NCBI GenBank assembly: GCA_963838835.1
Contig: CAWITA010000023.1
Location: 124,001-188,000 of the forward strand
Reading direction: 5' to 3'
Origin: Bog-473 sp963838835
Lineage (GTDB): Bacteria; Actinomycetota; Acidimicrobiia; Acidimicrobiales; RAAP-2
DNA length: 64,000 bases
Part shown: piece after piece, positions 26,297 through 35,051 of the stretch
Layout of the letters: each line of letters begins with the position of its first letter
Position numbering within the stretch: the stretch's first letter is position 1
Position numbers and translations under genes: made by a program
Notes under the pieces: generated by a model
What the model was told of the DNA's origin: nothing
Database searches by the model: none
Seen by the model: only the letters and a program-made list of their open reading frames with translations

Positions 26297-27178
26297 TCGT
26301 TCGCCCTCGTGGCTTCAGCAACCCGGTAGAGATCAGAACCCTGCTCGACGCGTCCCAGCTCCGTCCGATAGCCGCGGGCAACTTCGGCGGTCGAGCGATC
26401 GGACTCGAGACGAAACCCGTGGCCTGAGAGGTAGGACTCCAGCCGGCCGGGGTGAAACCCGAAGACGAACGGTTCACCGTTGAGCCGGACCCAGCCCTTC
26501 CACCGTCTTGCTTCCTCGAAGTCGATGGACCCGTCGAGGGCGCGACCGTCGACGTAGGTGAAGATCAACCGACTCCCTGTGGAGCAGATCGCAGAGAGGA
26601 GCTTGAAGTTGTCGTCGACGGCCGGCTCGCTCAGATACGAGATCACGCCTTCCCACACCACGATCGACCGTGCCCCTTCGTCGAATCCAGCCTCGGCCAG
26701 ACGATCAGCGATGTTGTCGCGTTCAAAGTCGACTCCAACAAAACGAACATGGTCGACCGACGTACCCGACGCGCTCGAGGCGCGCCCGCTTGGCCCGTTG
26801 GGTGGAGGGGTGGTCGACCTCGAAGACGTTTATCCCGCGTGCGAGCGGTAGACGGTAGGCGCGGCTGTCGTAGCCGGCTCCGAGCAGGACAAGCTGCGCC
26901 GCCCCATCGCCAAGCGCGTTGCTCACCATCGTGTCGATCAGTCGGGTACGGACGACCCCGGAACTGCGGGTGCGGGGCCAGCCCAGGTCGAGGATCGCCG
27001 GAACGGCTCGCCCGATCACGGGAAGTCTGGCGGCGTCCGCTACCAGGCGAAGCGAGGTTGGGAGCAGGGATGTCGCCAAGGGATCATTGAAGAGGCGGCC
27101 TTCCTCGGGGCGGGCTGATTCGACCGCACGGAAGAGCGCCATGTAGGCCGCCGTGCTGCTCTCGTGTCCCTCTTTCAT
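26284..27178 (-). pseudogene. SAM-dependent methyltransferase (LCM-like), frameshifted
   Basis: The N-terminal frame (27178 down to about 26770) encodes 'MALFRAVESARPEEGRLFNDPLA' and the SAM-binding 'AQLVLLGAGYDSRAYRL...INVFEVDHPSTQ' of the TIGR00027/leucine carboxyl methyltransferase group. After 'ERVGYVG' it breaks down; the next frame continues 'DHVRFVGVDFERDNIADRL' and 'SIVVWEGVISYLSEPAVDDNF' to a normal C-terminus at 26284. A single-base change at about 26755 separates the halves. Either a true mutation or a sequencing error. Confidence 0.85.
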
Positions 27179-27304
27179 AAACCGAATGTTCGTTCACTAT
27201 TCCAAGAAGTGCAAGCCGTCCCACTGCCCCCATCGTCCGGCAGGGGGCCCGATCCTTAATATCTGCTTGCCCTGATATCGATTTGACCCTATACTGGGGA
27301 GACA

Positions 27305-27673
27305 ATGCCACTGCCCAGGCACCCTCAGGTGACCGAGTGGCTGACCAACCTGGACGACCTCTCACATGCCGAAGTGGACGAAGCTCTCGCCTATCTCGAA
27401 CAGCATGGACGAGCGGCTGCGCTGCCCGACGTCCGCCATCGGATCCAAACCTCGAGGCACTTCCCCGACATGAGCGAGGTCCGTGTCGACATCGATCACC
27501 GCCACGTCTATCGGGTGTTGGTCGGCTTCGGGCCCGACGAAAGACCGGCGCTCTTGCTGGCCGGCAACAGGGCTGGGATCGGAAACGCCTGGTACGAAGC
27601 CAACGTGCCAATCGCTGACGAACGGTTCGACGAGTACCTCACTGCGCTTGAGAAGTCGAAGGAGAAGAGATGA
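27305..27673 (+). CDS. HigB/RelE-like toxin of a type II TA system
   Basis: 122 residues. 'VTEWLTNLDDLSHAEVDEALAYLEQHGRAAALPDVRHRI' followed by 'MSEVRVDIDHRHVYRVLVGFGPDERPALLLAGNRAG' and 'ERFDEYLTALEKSKEKR' is the Gp49-like (HigB) pattern: a small ribosome-dependent mRNA nuclease. The gene comes before the antitoxin and overlaps it by 4 bp (ATGA), the reverse gene order typical of HigBA. TATACTGG at 27291 may be part of its promoter. Confidence 0.82.
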   Translation: MPLPRHPQVTEWLTNLDDLSHAEVDEALAYLEQHGRAAALPDVRHRIQTSRHFPDMSEVRVDIDHRHVYRVLVGFGPDERPALLLAGNRAGIGNAWYEANVPIADERFDEYLTALEKSKEKR

Positions 27674-28146
27674 CCAACTTGCCCGAGGGATGGGACGAAT
27701 ACAACCCGAATAAGCACGAACGCAGCGAAGAGCCCTCATACAGGGCAGCCAGAGCTGCGGCGGCTCAGCGAGCGGAGCGACGCAGGGCTGCCTATGGGGA
27801 AGCGCTCGCGGCTTTGCGCCGAGCCCGCTCTCTAACACAGGTCGCCGTGGCTCAACGACTGGGCGTCGCTCAAGGCGAGGTCTCGCGGATCGAGCATCAA
27901 GGCGATCTGCTGCTTTCGACGCTGGCTCGCTATATCGAAGGCATTGACGGGGAGTTCTCGCTCCTCGTTCGCTTCGGCGACGGCCAAACCATCGAGTTCA
28001 CTTCGGTACTCGAAGATCTCTTCGGGCCAGAGCACCACGAAGATGATGTGGTCGCCCCGGATCTCGCCAACCTCATCCAACTCGCCGGATATCGCGCTCG
28101 CTACCCCTATAAGGAGATGGAGTTCCGTGCCCTTGCTACCGCCTGA
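27670..28146 (+). CDS. XRE-family antitoxin (HigA-like)
   Basis: 158 residues. The HTH is central: 'AYGEALAALRRARSLTQVAVAQRLGVAQGEVSRIEHQGDLLLSTLARYIEGIDGEFSLLVRFGDG'. The N-terminal 45 residues are charged and probably contact the toxin; the C-terminal about 40 residues ('EDLFGPEHHEDDVVAPDLANLIQLAGYRARYPYKEMEFR') are additional. It should bind its own promoter together with the toxin. Confidence 0.82.
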   Translation: MTNLPEGWDEYNPNKHERSEEPSYRAARAAAAQRAERRRAAYGEALAALRRARSLTQVAVAQRLGVAQGEVSRIEHQGDLLLSTLARYIEGIDGEFSLLVRFGDGQTIEFTSVLEDLFGPEHHEDDVVAPDLANLIQLAGYRARYPYKEMEFRALATA

Positions 28147-28507
28147 GCTCTCCCACCCTTTCCGCAGTCCTGCTCAGCGTGCCGCGGCGCGAGAGCGCCT
28201 TGCTCGAAGAGACACCATTTTGCGATTGATCGAGGCACTCGCGAGCAAGCCGGCTATGGCATGGTCCCCCGCCGAGCAGGCCGCCTTTCCGAGCGTGACC
28301 AACGGAGTGGCGGATCCGCCGCCCCAGCGCGTCTCTCGCTGGGCGTCGCTTTTCGCCGAAGAGCTCGCGGAAGTACACCGACTGGCTGCTAGCCAACAAC
28401 CGCTGAGTGACATGGAACTCCAAGAGGCCCTCTATCTGGCGGGGCGGCTCCTTTCGACCGTCACGGACTGGCCCATCGACCGGGTCGACGATTTCACGGT
28501 CGCATAG
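28127..28507 (+). CDS. third gene of the TA operon, unknown function
   Basis: 126 residues from GTG 28127, which is 10 bp after AAGGAG and lies inside the antitoxin gene (20-bp overlap), so it is translationally coupled. 'RSPAQRAAARERLARRDTILRLIEALASKPAMAWSPAEQAAF' and 'WASLFAEELAEVHRLAASQQPLSDMELQEALYLAGRLL' predict an all-helical soluble protein. No family recognised. Position suggests a helper or chaperone of the TA pair (inference). Confidence 0.6.
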   Translation: MPLLPPELSHPFRSPAQRAAARERLARRDTILRLIEALASKPAMAWSPAEQAAFPSVTNGVADPPPQRVSRWASLFAEELAEVHRLAASQQPLSDMELQEALYLAGRLLSTVTDWPIDRVDDFTVA

Positions 28508-28686
28508 GTTCGGCCAGGAAGCCGAAGAGACCGCGCAACTCCCCTGTCCGAGCGACCCATACCGCCTGACTCCCCTTCAGCCCGTTGACCTGCAAGGTTG
28601 GCCTGAGGTACGGAATAACAGCCATCTACGACGACTCACGTAGCGCTCTGGATGCCTCGTGACCTTCTGGGGATCCGAATTTGGCC

Positions 28687-28753
28687 CTCTGACCTGGCCT
28701 TTTAGCCGAGTGGAGGTGAAGGGACTCGAACCCCTCGTCCTCTGCGTTGCGAA
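28687..28753 (-). repeat. att site 3: diverged 3' half of tRNA-Ala
   Basis: Same order of elements as sites 1 and 2 but with changes: CTCTGACCTGGCC, then an insertion-like TTTTAGCCGAG, then TGGAGGTGAAGGGACTCGAA and TTGCGAA. The left-arm motif CATCTACGACGACTCACGTAG is at about 28622-28642. It divides module II from module III. Confidence 0.75.
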
Positions 28754-29180
28754 TGTCTGGTTCTCGGTGTTTTGACCTGGGCCTTTCCGAGGACTTTCCT
28801 GGTGGTGGCGTTTCGACCCCCTCAGGTTCCCTCACGAACCCTCTCCTTCCCTCTCGATAAAGACACGTAAAGACACGCTCGGACAGGCCACGTGAGGACC
28901 GTCGACGGACTGGTACCCAGGCCTGATCGACATGCTCTCTCCATGCGCAGCGGATGGCGCTCGCGTCCTCTTGGCGACGGTCACATTCCTCGGTGAGCGA
29001 GCCGACATCGCCGGCCCTGACCGGCGGATGCTGGTCTCCGGCAGACGTCGGAACGCCGATGTTCTGTTCGCCACCAGCCAGTCGACAACGACCAGTCGGA
29101 TCACGCCCACCAAGTCACTCGCCGGGACCTGGTGCTTGCAACTGTGCCCTGCCGGGGAACGGCCCTTTCTGGATACCCTC
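28747..29180. repeat. att right arm (copy of 19561-20000)
   Basis: About 93% identical by eye to the block after att site 2. It includes a partial intergenic-repeat copy (29121-29177) in the same place, so the whole arm was duplicated or brought in twice. Confidence 0.75.
28856..28877 (+). repeat. integrase-arm-like tandem motif, copy 4
   Basis: GATAAAGACACG followed by TAAAGACACG, 103 bp to the right of att site 3, identical to copy 3. Confidence 0.5.
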
Positions 29181-29237
29181 CCTCGGGTTCCGCCGCGCTG
29201 ATTGGGACGCCAGCGGACTTCCAGAATCACTGTTCGC

Positions 29238-30482
29238 TCAGAGGGCGGCCCGCTGCCGAACGAGAAAGTCGCGTTCGACCGGGTTCGTGGTGAGTTCGAT
29301 GGCTCGCTCGTAGGCGGCCACCGCCTCCTGCTGGCGGCCGGCGCGGGCGAGCAGGTCAGCGCGAGCAGCATGGTAGGGCTGGTAGTTGTCGAGAGACGCC
29401 GGGTCGATCTCGGCCAGAGCGGCCAGCCCTCCGGCGGGTCCGTGAAGCTCTGCGACGGCCACCGATCGGTTGAGAGCAATCACCGGGTTGGAGCGGAGTA
29501 CGGAGAGCTGGTCGTAGAGGGAGACGATCTGAGACCAGTCGGTGGCCTCGGCCGTCGCTGCGTCAGCGTAGACGGCCGTGATCGCTGCCTGAATCTGGAA
29601 CGGGCCGGGCTGGTTGCGGCGCAGGCAGGCGCGCACGAGCTCATGGCCCTCACCGATGAGATCTCGGTCCCACCGGGTGCGATCCTGGTCGGCGAGACGC
29701 ACCATCGTCCCGTCGGCCGCCATGCGGGCGGGACGGCGGGACTCGGTGAGCAGCATCAGCGCGAGCAGTCCGATGGCTTCGGATTCGTCGGGCATGAGCT
29801 CGGCAAGGGTCCGCCCAAACCTGATCGCTTCGCTCGACAGGTCGGTTCTCATCAGTGTCCGCCCCGAGGTGGCTGTATGACCCTCGGTGTAGATGAGGTA
29901 GATGGCGGCGAGAACCGCAGCGAGCCGGTCCGGGAGTTCGACGGCCCGAGGTATGCGGTAGGAAGCATGGTTGTCGTGAAGCTTGCGCTTGGCCCGGACG
30001 ATCCTCTGCGCCATCGTCGCCTCCGGTACTACGAACGCCTTGGCGATCTCGCCGGTCTCGAGGCCGCCGAGCAGGCGGAGGATGAGGGCCACCTGGGCGT
30101 CGACGGCCAGGGCAGGGTGGGCGCAGAGGAACATGAGCCGGAGCTGATCGTCGGCGACGACATCGACGAAGTCGTCGAGTCTGTCGAGTTCGCGAGTGTG
30201 GTCAGGTTCCATGCTCTCGGTGTGGAGTCGGTGTGCAGCGAGATGCCGCTCGCTGCGAGTCGATTCGCGACGGAGTCGGTCGATGGCGCGGTTGCGTGCG
30301 GTCGTGGTGATCCAACCACCGGGGTTCGGCGGTATCCCAGTCTTCGGCCACCCCTCTGCCGCGATTGCGAACGCCTCCGCCACGGCGTCCTCGGCGAGGT
30401 CGATGTCGCCGAAGACGCGGATCAAGGTGGCCGTGCATCGCCCGGCTTCGCTCCGGAAGACCTCGTCGAGCGGGTCGGTCAC
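29238..30482 (-). CDS. ECF42-type sigma factor with TPR-like C-terminus
   Basis: About 414 residues from GTG 30482, whose GTG overlaps the TGA of the YCII gene. Region 2: 'VFGDIDLAEDAVAEAFAIAAEGWPKTGIPPNPGGWITTTARNRAIDRLRR'. Region 4: 'LILRLLGGLETGEIAKAFVVPEATMAQRIVRAKRKL'. The long C-terminal half ('YLIYTEGHTATSG...', 'ITAVYADAATAEATDWSQIVSLYDQL...', 'YQPYHAARADLLARAGRQQEAVAAYERAIELTTNPVERDFL') is the TPR-like extension diagnostic of ECF42, which is needed for activity in place of an anti-sigma factor. Confidence 0.93.
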   Translation of the reverse strand: MTDPLDEVFRSEAGRCTATLIRVFGDIDLAEDAVAEAFAIAAEGWPKTGIPPNPGGWITTTARNRAIDRLRRESTRSERHLAAHRLHTESMEPDHTRELDRLDDFVDVVADDQLRLMFLCAHPALAVDAQVALILRLLGGLETGEIAKAFVVPEATMAQRIVRAKRKLHDNHASYRIPRAVELPDRLAAVLAAIYLIYTEGHTATSGRTLMRTDLSSEAIRFGRTLAELMPDESEAIGLLALMLLTESRRPARMAADGTMVRLADQDRTRWDRDLIGEGHELVRACLRRNQPGPFQIQAAITAVYADAATAEATDWSQIVSLYDQLSVLRSNPVIALNRSVAVAELHGPAGGLAALAEIDPASLDNYQPYHAARADLLARAGRQQEAVAAYERAIELTTNPVERDFLVRQRAAL

Positions 30483-30826
30483 CCTTGGGCAGGCCGGACC
30501 TCGACCGGCCCTTCGCACGCAGCCGCTCCCTTAGCCGCCCATTCCAATGCGGCGTCGAGGTCGACGGCTTCGATCATCCAAAATCCGCCCATTTGTTCCT
30601 TTGTCTCGGCATAGGGGCCGTCGGTCATCGAAACGTCACCCCCGGAGGATCGCACGACGGTGGCGGAGGCTGCGGGGTGTAGGCCGGCCGCGAACACCCA
30701 GGCGCCTGCCTCCATCAGCTCTTCGTTGAACGCTCCCACTTGCGCAGCGAGTCGCTGCGCGTCGGGGGTGGTGAAATCGACCTCGAACGTGTCGTCGTGC
30801 CAGACGGAGATCAAGTATTGCGGCAT
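30479..30826 (-). CDS. YCII/DGPF-domain protein partnered with ECF42
   Basis: 115 residues. The diagnostic motif appears as 'VSMTDGPYAETKEQMGGFWMIEAVDLDAALEWA', the DGPFAETKE signature of proteins genetically linked to ECF42 sigma factors. Overlaps the sigma gene by 4 bp. Thought to be both target and modulator of the sigma factor; enzymatic role unknown. Confidence 0.9.
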   Translation of the reverse strand: MPQYLISVWHDDTFEVDFTTPDAQRLAAQVGAFNEELMEAGAWVFAAGLHPAASATVVRSSGGDVSMTDGPYAETKEQMGGFWMIEAVDLDAALEWAAKGAAACEGPVEVRPAQG

Positions 30827-30870
30827 TTTGGTTGCTCCTCTTCTTTCGCTGTTCGCGGTTGGTGGTTCGG

Positions 30871-31293
30871 TCAGCGGGCGCGTCGTGCGAGCACGGGGAC
30901 AATGATCGCAGCGCCAAACAGGTGCAGTGCAACGAGGGCGACCTTGCTGGCCATGGTGTCCGCGAGGGCCACCGGGGCTACACAGGAGAGCGCCGTGAGC
31001 CCGATGGCCACCTGGATAAACCTCCGATGTGGGTCGGAGCTGTGTCGGTTCAACACTGCGAGGAGCACCCCGCCGATGACCGCTCCGATGAGGGTGTTCT
31101 GAGCGAAACCGGCGAGCGGGATCTCGCCGTGTACGGCCAGCGGGACCCCAGCGGTCCGCAGGACGGCCGCCCCGGCAGTGGTGGCTGCGGCGGCCAAGAC
31201 TCCGGCCCAGGCGGTGGCCCGCGGAATCGTGCTGGTCAGCAGCGAAGGATTGTCCTTGGCTGCGGTGTCAGAGAAGCTCGTAGCGTTGCTCAT
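30871..31293 (-). CDS. DUF6069-like four-TM membrane protein
   Basis: About 140 residues from ATG 31293. Hydrophobic segments: 'ATAWAGVLAAAATTAGAAVL', 'LAGFAQNTLIGAVIGGVLLAVL', 'FIQVAIGLTALSCVAPVALA', 'VALVALHLFGAAIIVPVLA'. The layout and the 'PHRRFIQVA' segment match small actinobacterial DUF6069 proteins. Forty-four bp upstream of the YCII-sigma pair on the same strand, so probably the first gene of that operon. Confidence 0.72.
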   Translation of the reverse strand: MSNATSFSDTAAKDNPSLLTSTIPRATAWAGVLAAAATTAGAAVLRTAGVPLAVHGEIPLAGFAQNTLIGAVIGGVLLAVLNRHSSDPHRRFIQVAIGLTALSCVAPVALADTMASKVALVALHLFGAAIIVPVLARRAR

Positions 31294-31510
31294 AGATCGG
31301 TTCCTTTCATGGCAGCGATGCCCTCTGCACCGCTCACCCTGTCCACGAACAAGCAGTGACAAATCGACAGCCACACTCAGAATTCTTTGGCGAACTGAGG
31401 TCTCGGCTGGCCGGCATAAACGACACAATCAGCTTGCTGGAGCTTTGCTGGTGTGCCCTCGTTCAGCTGCAGCACCCGATGAACCAATGCGCCCCAGTCT
31501 GCGGTGTGTG

Positions 31511-32083
31511 TTAGTCAGAACGCTGCGGTTGCAGGGCTGCGGTGAGGACTTGGCTGGCCACCCGGACGAGGTCGTCGTCAGAAGTGCTCGACACCGCCCG
31601 CAGTTGGAGGAAGTGGCGAGCGATCGTGAGGCCGAGGATGCTGCTCACGACGATGGCAGCTCGCAGCTCGGCGTCCGGGCCGCCGAAACCTGCGGCCAGA
31701 TTGCCGATTCGCTCGTCGAGATGGACGCGGACGGCTTCAGAAGCCTCTGGCACGGTCAGCATGGACCGGACCAGGGCCCGCATCTCGGGGGGCAATGCAG
31801 TGGCGCGCACTTTGAGGACTTCAGCCAGATGATCTGCGGCTTCTTCGGGCTCGCCCGGCGGGAGCCGGATGGCAGCGGTGAAGAGCGCCGACTTGGATCC
31901 GTAGTGCTGCAGGACCAGGGACGGGTCGACCCCGGCCCGGCGGGCAACGCCCCGCACCGTCGTCGATTCGAACCCTCGGTCGCCGAACTCCTCTCGTGCC
32001 GCATCGAGGATCCCGGCCTGTGTCGTGGCGCGACGGGCTGCCCGGCTCGTCATGGGCTGGGAGACCGCGGTGCCTTCCTCCAT
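31511..32083 (-). CDS. TetR-family transcriptional regulator
   Basis: 190 residues. 'RRATTQAGILDAAREEFGDRGFESTTVRGVARRAGVDPSLVLQHYGSKSALFTAAI' is the HTH; the C-terminus ('RSMLTVPEASEAVRVHLDERIGNLAAGFGGPDAELRAAIVVSSILGLTIARHFLQL') is of the TetR_C_17 type. Divergent from the patatin gene at 32215, its probable target. Confidence 0.9.
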   Translation of the reverse strand: MEEGTAVSQPMTSRAARRATTQAGILDAAREEFGDRGFESTTVRGVARRAGVDPSLVLQHYGSKSALFTAAIRLPPGEPEEAADHLAEVLKVRATALPPEMRALVRSMLTVPEASEAVRVHLDERIGNLAAGFGGPDAELRAAIVVSSILGLTIARHFLQLRAVSSTSDDDLVRVASQVLTAALQPQRSD

Positions 32084-32128
32084 TGCTTCACTCTACGCGT
32101 GTTGAGCGACGCGTTCTTCTGGGGTACA

Positions 32129-32154
32129 GTTGACTCAACATTCGTTGAGCGAAT
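32129..32154. promoter_or_regulatory. TetR/patatin divergent operator candidate
   Basis: GTTGACTCAAC (32129-32139) is an 11-bp perfect palindrome. Related half-sites GTTGAGCGA occur at 32101 and 32144, so several regulator sites may overlap the promoters. Confidence 0.5.
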
Positions 32155-32214
32155 CGCTGCACGTCGACTACCAAAGGCAACACCGTTGCGTGGTGAGCCG
32201 TGAAAGGAACAGCA

Positions 32215-33096
32215 ATGACTTCTCCGCGAAGGGGCGGACCAACACGTGGACTCGTCCTTGGAGGTGGCGGCGCTGTCGGTGTCGGCTGGCAGACCGGCCT
32301 GCTCACGGGGCTGCATGAGGCCGGTGTCGACCTGGCGGGAGCCGAGGCAATCGTGGGTACTTCCGCAGGTGCCCTCGTCGGGGCGCTTCTCGCCAGCGGC
32401 CGCGAGGTCACCGATGCACTCTTCAGCCTGGCATCACTCGGACAGAGCATCGACCCCGAAAGCCTGGCGGCAGGCGACGAAGCCTTCCTGAGGGCTATTC
32501 GCCAGGCGAACCTCGAGACCGATCCGCGGCGAGCATTACGAGCGATCGGCCGCTCAGCCAAGGAGGCGAACACACTCGCCGAAGACGTCTACCTCGGCCT
32601 GTTCAGCACACTCGAAGACACGACGTGGCCAGCAGGCTTTCGATGCACCGCGATCGACACCGACACCGGCGATCTCGTCGTGTGGAGCCAAGGATCCGGC
32701 GTGCCGTTGCTGCAGGCGGTCGCCTCCAGTTGCGCCGTACCGGTGCTGTTCCCCAGCGTCACCATCGAAGGCCACCGCTATATGGACGGAGGTCTCCTCA
32801 GTCACCTGAATGCGGCGGCGGCGCCGCCGACCGACGTTCTAGTGGTCCTCTCCTGCCATGCCCTTGGATCCAAGGGCACCGGCGGGGGTGGCGCGCTGGC
32901 CGCCTCCGTCACCCCGGATGCGGAATTGGCACCATTGCGCGAAACCAGACTGTTGGTGGCGATCGAACCCGATTTCAACGAGATCGGGACTCCGGCGAAC
33001 ATGATGGACCCGGACCTCGTCATTCAGGCTCTCAAGATCGGCGAGCGGCAGGCGGTCGCCGAAACCGCGGCAATCCAAGCCGCCTGGGATTTCTGA
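32215..33096 (+). CDS. patatin-like phospholipase
   Basis: 293 residues from ATG 32215 (AAAGGA 5 bp upstream; GTG 32200 is an alternative). All catalytic elements are visible: oxyanion hole 'GLVLGGGGAVGVGWQTGLL', nucleophile elbow 'IVGTSAGALVGALL' (GxSxG), and the Asp of 'YMDGGLLSHLNAAAAPP' (DGG). It should hydrolyse acyl ester bonds of lipids in the cytosol or at the membrane. Regulated by the divergent TetR protein (inference). Confidence 0.92.
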   Translation: MTSPRRGGPTRGLVLGGGGAVGVGWQTGLLTGLHEAGVDLAGAEAIVGTSAGALVGALLASGREVTDALFSLASLGQSIDPESLAAGDEAFLRAIRQANLETDPRRALRAIGRSAKEANTLAEDVYLGLFSTLEDTTWPAGFRCTAIDTDTGDLVVWSQGSGVPLLQAVASSCAVPVLFPSVTIEGHRYMDGGLLSHLNAAAAPPTDVLVVLSCHALGSKGTGGGGALAASVTPDAELAPLRETRLLVAIEPDFNEIGTPANMMDPDLVIQALKIGERQAVAETAAIQAAWDF

Positions 33097-33190
33097 GAAG
33101 GCACCGGGCATCCACCGAGCACGGACGTGTCCATGCTGGGACTGCCCCCGACGGCTCGGGGTCGCCATCTGATTAATCCTGGACTGCTCT

Positions 33191-33290
33191 GATTGGCCGG
33201 TCCCGGGACCACCCGAGGCCCCGCCCCCTTGCAGGTGTTGACCGCCCACAGTCGCACGATTAGGGCACCCCCGGCAGCGGCCCGACCCCT
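33191..33290 (+). repeat. intergenic structured repeat, copy C
   Basis: GATTGGCCGGTCCC-GGGACCACCCGAGGCCCCG ... CCCTTGCAGGTGTTGACC ... GCAGCGGCCCGACCCC. A more diverged copy; the hairpin has one mismatch. Confidence 0.55.
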
Positions 33291-33467
33291 GCCACACTCC
33301 GGCACTTACATGGGCTAGGAGGCTCATCGAGGCCCCAGACGGTATCCGGCACTACCCAAATGGCCTGTACGCGATGATTCAGTTCAGTAAGGTCCACGAT
33401 CGGCGCCAAGACGCTGAGCGAAGGACGACTACCCGTCAAGATTCTCATGTGATGAAGGAGGAGGACT

Positions 33468-33885
33468 TTGCTTACCCTCACGCCCTTTCTTCTGTTCGAC
33501 GGAAACTGTGCTGAAGCTATGGCCTTCTATCATTCGTGTCTCGGTGGTGAGTTGACCCTCACAAGGCTCAGGGACACTCCCATGAAGGACACGGTGCCGG
33601 ATGAGCACCGCAATAAAGTGGTCTATGCCAACCTCCAATCCCGAGGCATCGAGTTCTCGGCCACTGACTGGATGCACGCGAACACGCAATTGGACTCAGG
33701 GAAACACGGTCGCCATTTACATGACTACCGACTCACTCAGCGACCTCAGGGAGACCTTCGACAAGTTGTCTGTGGGCGCGGACCGAGACCTGCTCGATGA
33801 GCTGCAGGACATGCCGTTCGGAACGTATGGACATCTTGCTGACAGGTTCGGCGTTCATTGGTTCTTTCGGGGAGATAACTTCTGA
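33468..33885 (+). pseudogene. PhnB-like VOC protein, frameshifted
   Basis: Start TTG 33468 after AAGGAGGAGGAC. First frame: 'MLTLTPFLLFDGNCAEAMAFYHSCLGGELTLTRLRDTPM...DEHRNKVVYANLQSRGIEFSATDWMH'. At about 33690 the correct reading moves to another frame: 'GNTVAIYMTTDSLSDLRETFDKLSVGADRDLLDELQDMPFGTYGHLADRFGVHWFFRGDNF', ending 33885. Together these make one full-length PhnB/3-demethylubiquinone-like VOC protein. Confidence 0.85.
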
Positions 33886-33988
33886 ACCCAAGAAGCAACG
33901 AGCGGCACATCTGGGCATTGGCAGAGCGGAGCCGACCAATCCGAAGCGTGACCACAATATGGTGCCCCCATACATTGCAGTGATCGCA

Positions 33989-34270
33989 TCACCTTGCTCT
34001 GGTGTTCACTGAGAGTCGACGGTCGATCTCGGCTCCCATGATTTTGCAGTCCGTTGCTGGGTGGTCGTAGCGACAAAGCAACGCACCGGAGAGGTACGCA
34101 CGGGCCTGCACCAACGTGGCGATCTCCTCGTCGAGAACCTCGAGTCGTCGTCTGGCTATGGCCTTCCATTCGCTGACGTCGCTCGCGCCGAGGATCCCGG
34201 CGATGTCGGCCAAGGCGAGCCCTGCGTCCTGGAGCATGCCTATGAATACGAGTTTTCGGCAGAGTCTCTG
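33989..34270 (-). pseudogene. MerR-family regulator, N-terminus lost
   Basis: The readable part 'RKLVFIGMLQDAGLALADIAGILGASDVSEWKAIARRRLEVLDEEIATLVQARAYLSGALLCRYDHPATDCKIM' covers the second half of the MerR wing-helix region and the coiled coil with the effector end (Cys residues near the C-terminus). The first helix-turn-helix about 35 residues are missing. Divergent from the methyltransferase at 34321, with a MerR-type operator between. Confidence 0.75.
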
Positions 34271-34283
34271 ACATGGAACCCAC

Positions 34284-34312
34284 TTGACTTGAAGTTGAGT
34301 TCAACTGTCAAG
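34284..34312. promoter_or_regulatory. MerR-type operator/promoter
   Basis: CTTGACTTGAAGTTGAGTTC then AACTGTCAAG: outer arms TTGAC/GTCAA and inner arms TTGAA/TTCAA around a central GTTGAG. The long, symmetric spacer after TTGACT is typical of MerR-activated promoters. It points towards the methyltransferase gene. Confidence 0.55.
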
Positions 34313-34320
34313 GTGGAAGT

Positions 34321-34931
34321 GTGAACGAGCAATACGCACCACCCAATCACCACGCCGACTACCCCGGCTTCAAGGGGGTCGCCGGTCTTGTCGCTGCCCT
34401 CAGCATGGCATTCGGCCGCAAGGGCGATGCGGAGGTCGCCGTGCGACTGAGCGGCATGGGTTCGGGCGACAGCATTGTCGATGTCGGGTGTGGACCCGGA
34501 GTAGCGGTTCGCTATGCGGCCCGATTGGGTGCGACAGTCACCGGAGTCGACCCTGCGCCCGTCATGCTACGGACGGCGCGACTTTTGACGCGGAGGTCGG
34601 CGAGGGTGCGATACGTCAAGGAAACAGCCGAGGACTTCCCGTCGCAGAGGGTTCTACTTCGGTCACCTGGTCGATCTCGATCGTGCACCATTGGTCGAAC
34701 ATCGACTCAGGGCTACGTGAAGTTCGCCGAGTGCTCCTCCCTGGAGGCCGTCTGGTCGCCACGGAGCGGAGGGTCAAGTCAGGTGCCCGGGGACACAGGA
34801 GCCATGGCTGGACTGAGGAACAGGCCATGGCCTTTGCCGATCAATGCCCTGACCACGGCTTTTCCAACGTTCACCTAGAGCGGGCAACAATCGGGCCTCG
34901 ATCAACCATCAGTGTGGTTGCCACGTCATAG
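34321..34931 (+). pseudogene. class I SAM methyltransferase, frameshifted
   Basis: GTG 34321 with AAGGTGGA upstream. First frame: 'GFKGVAGLVAALSMAFGRKGDAEVAVRL...SIVDVGCGPGVAVRYAARLGATVTGVDPAPVML', a clear SAM site, up to 'KETAEDFP' at about 34640. The continuation is in another frame: 'VAEGSTSVTWSISIVHHWSNIDSGLREVRRVLLPGGRLVATERRV...GFSNVHLERATIGPRSTISVVATS', ending 34931. One base shift separates them. Confidence 0.85.
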
Positions 34932-35051
34932 TGCTGTCGAGGTGATCCGTTTGGGGCGTCCACAAGTGTCCCGTGATTCCCCGTCCCCGGCGCCTCAGAG
35001 GTCGCCCAGTACGCCGGGTTCGTCGCGGGGCGGAGTCCCTAGGATTACGAC

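Noticed and set aside
1267..33290. Integron attC interpretation of the intergenic repeats
   Set aside because: No RYYYAAC/GTTRRRY boxes at the ends, no integron integrase, and genes between copies are not cassette-like.
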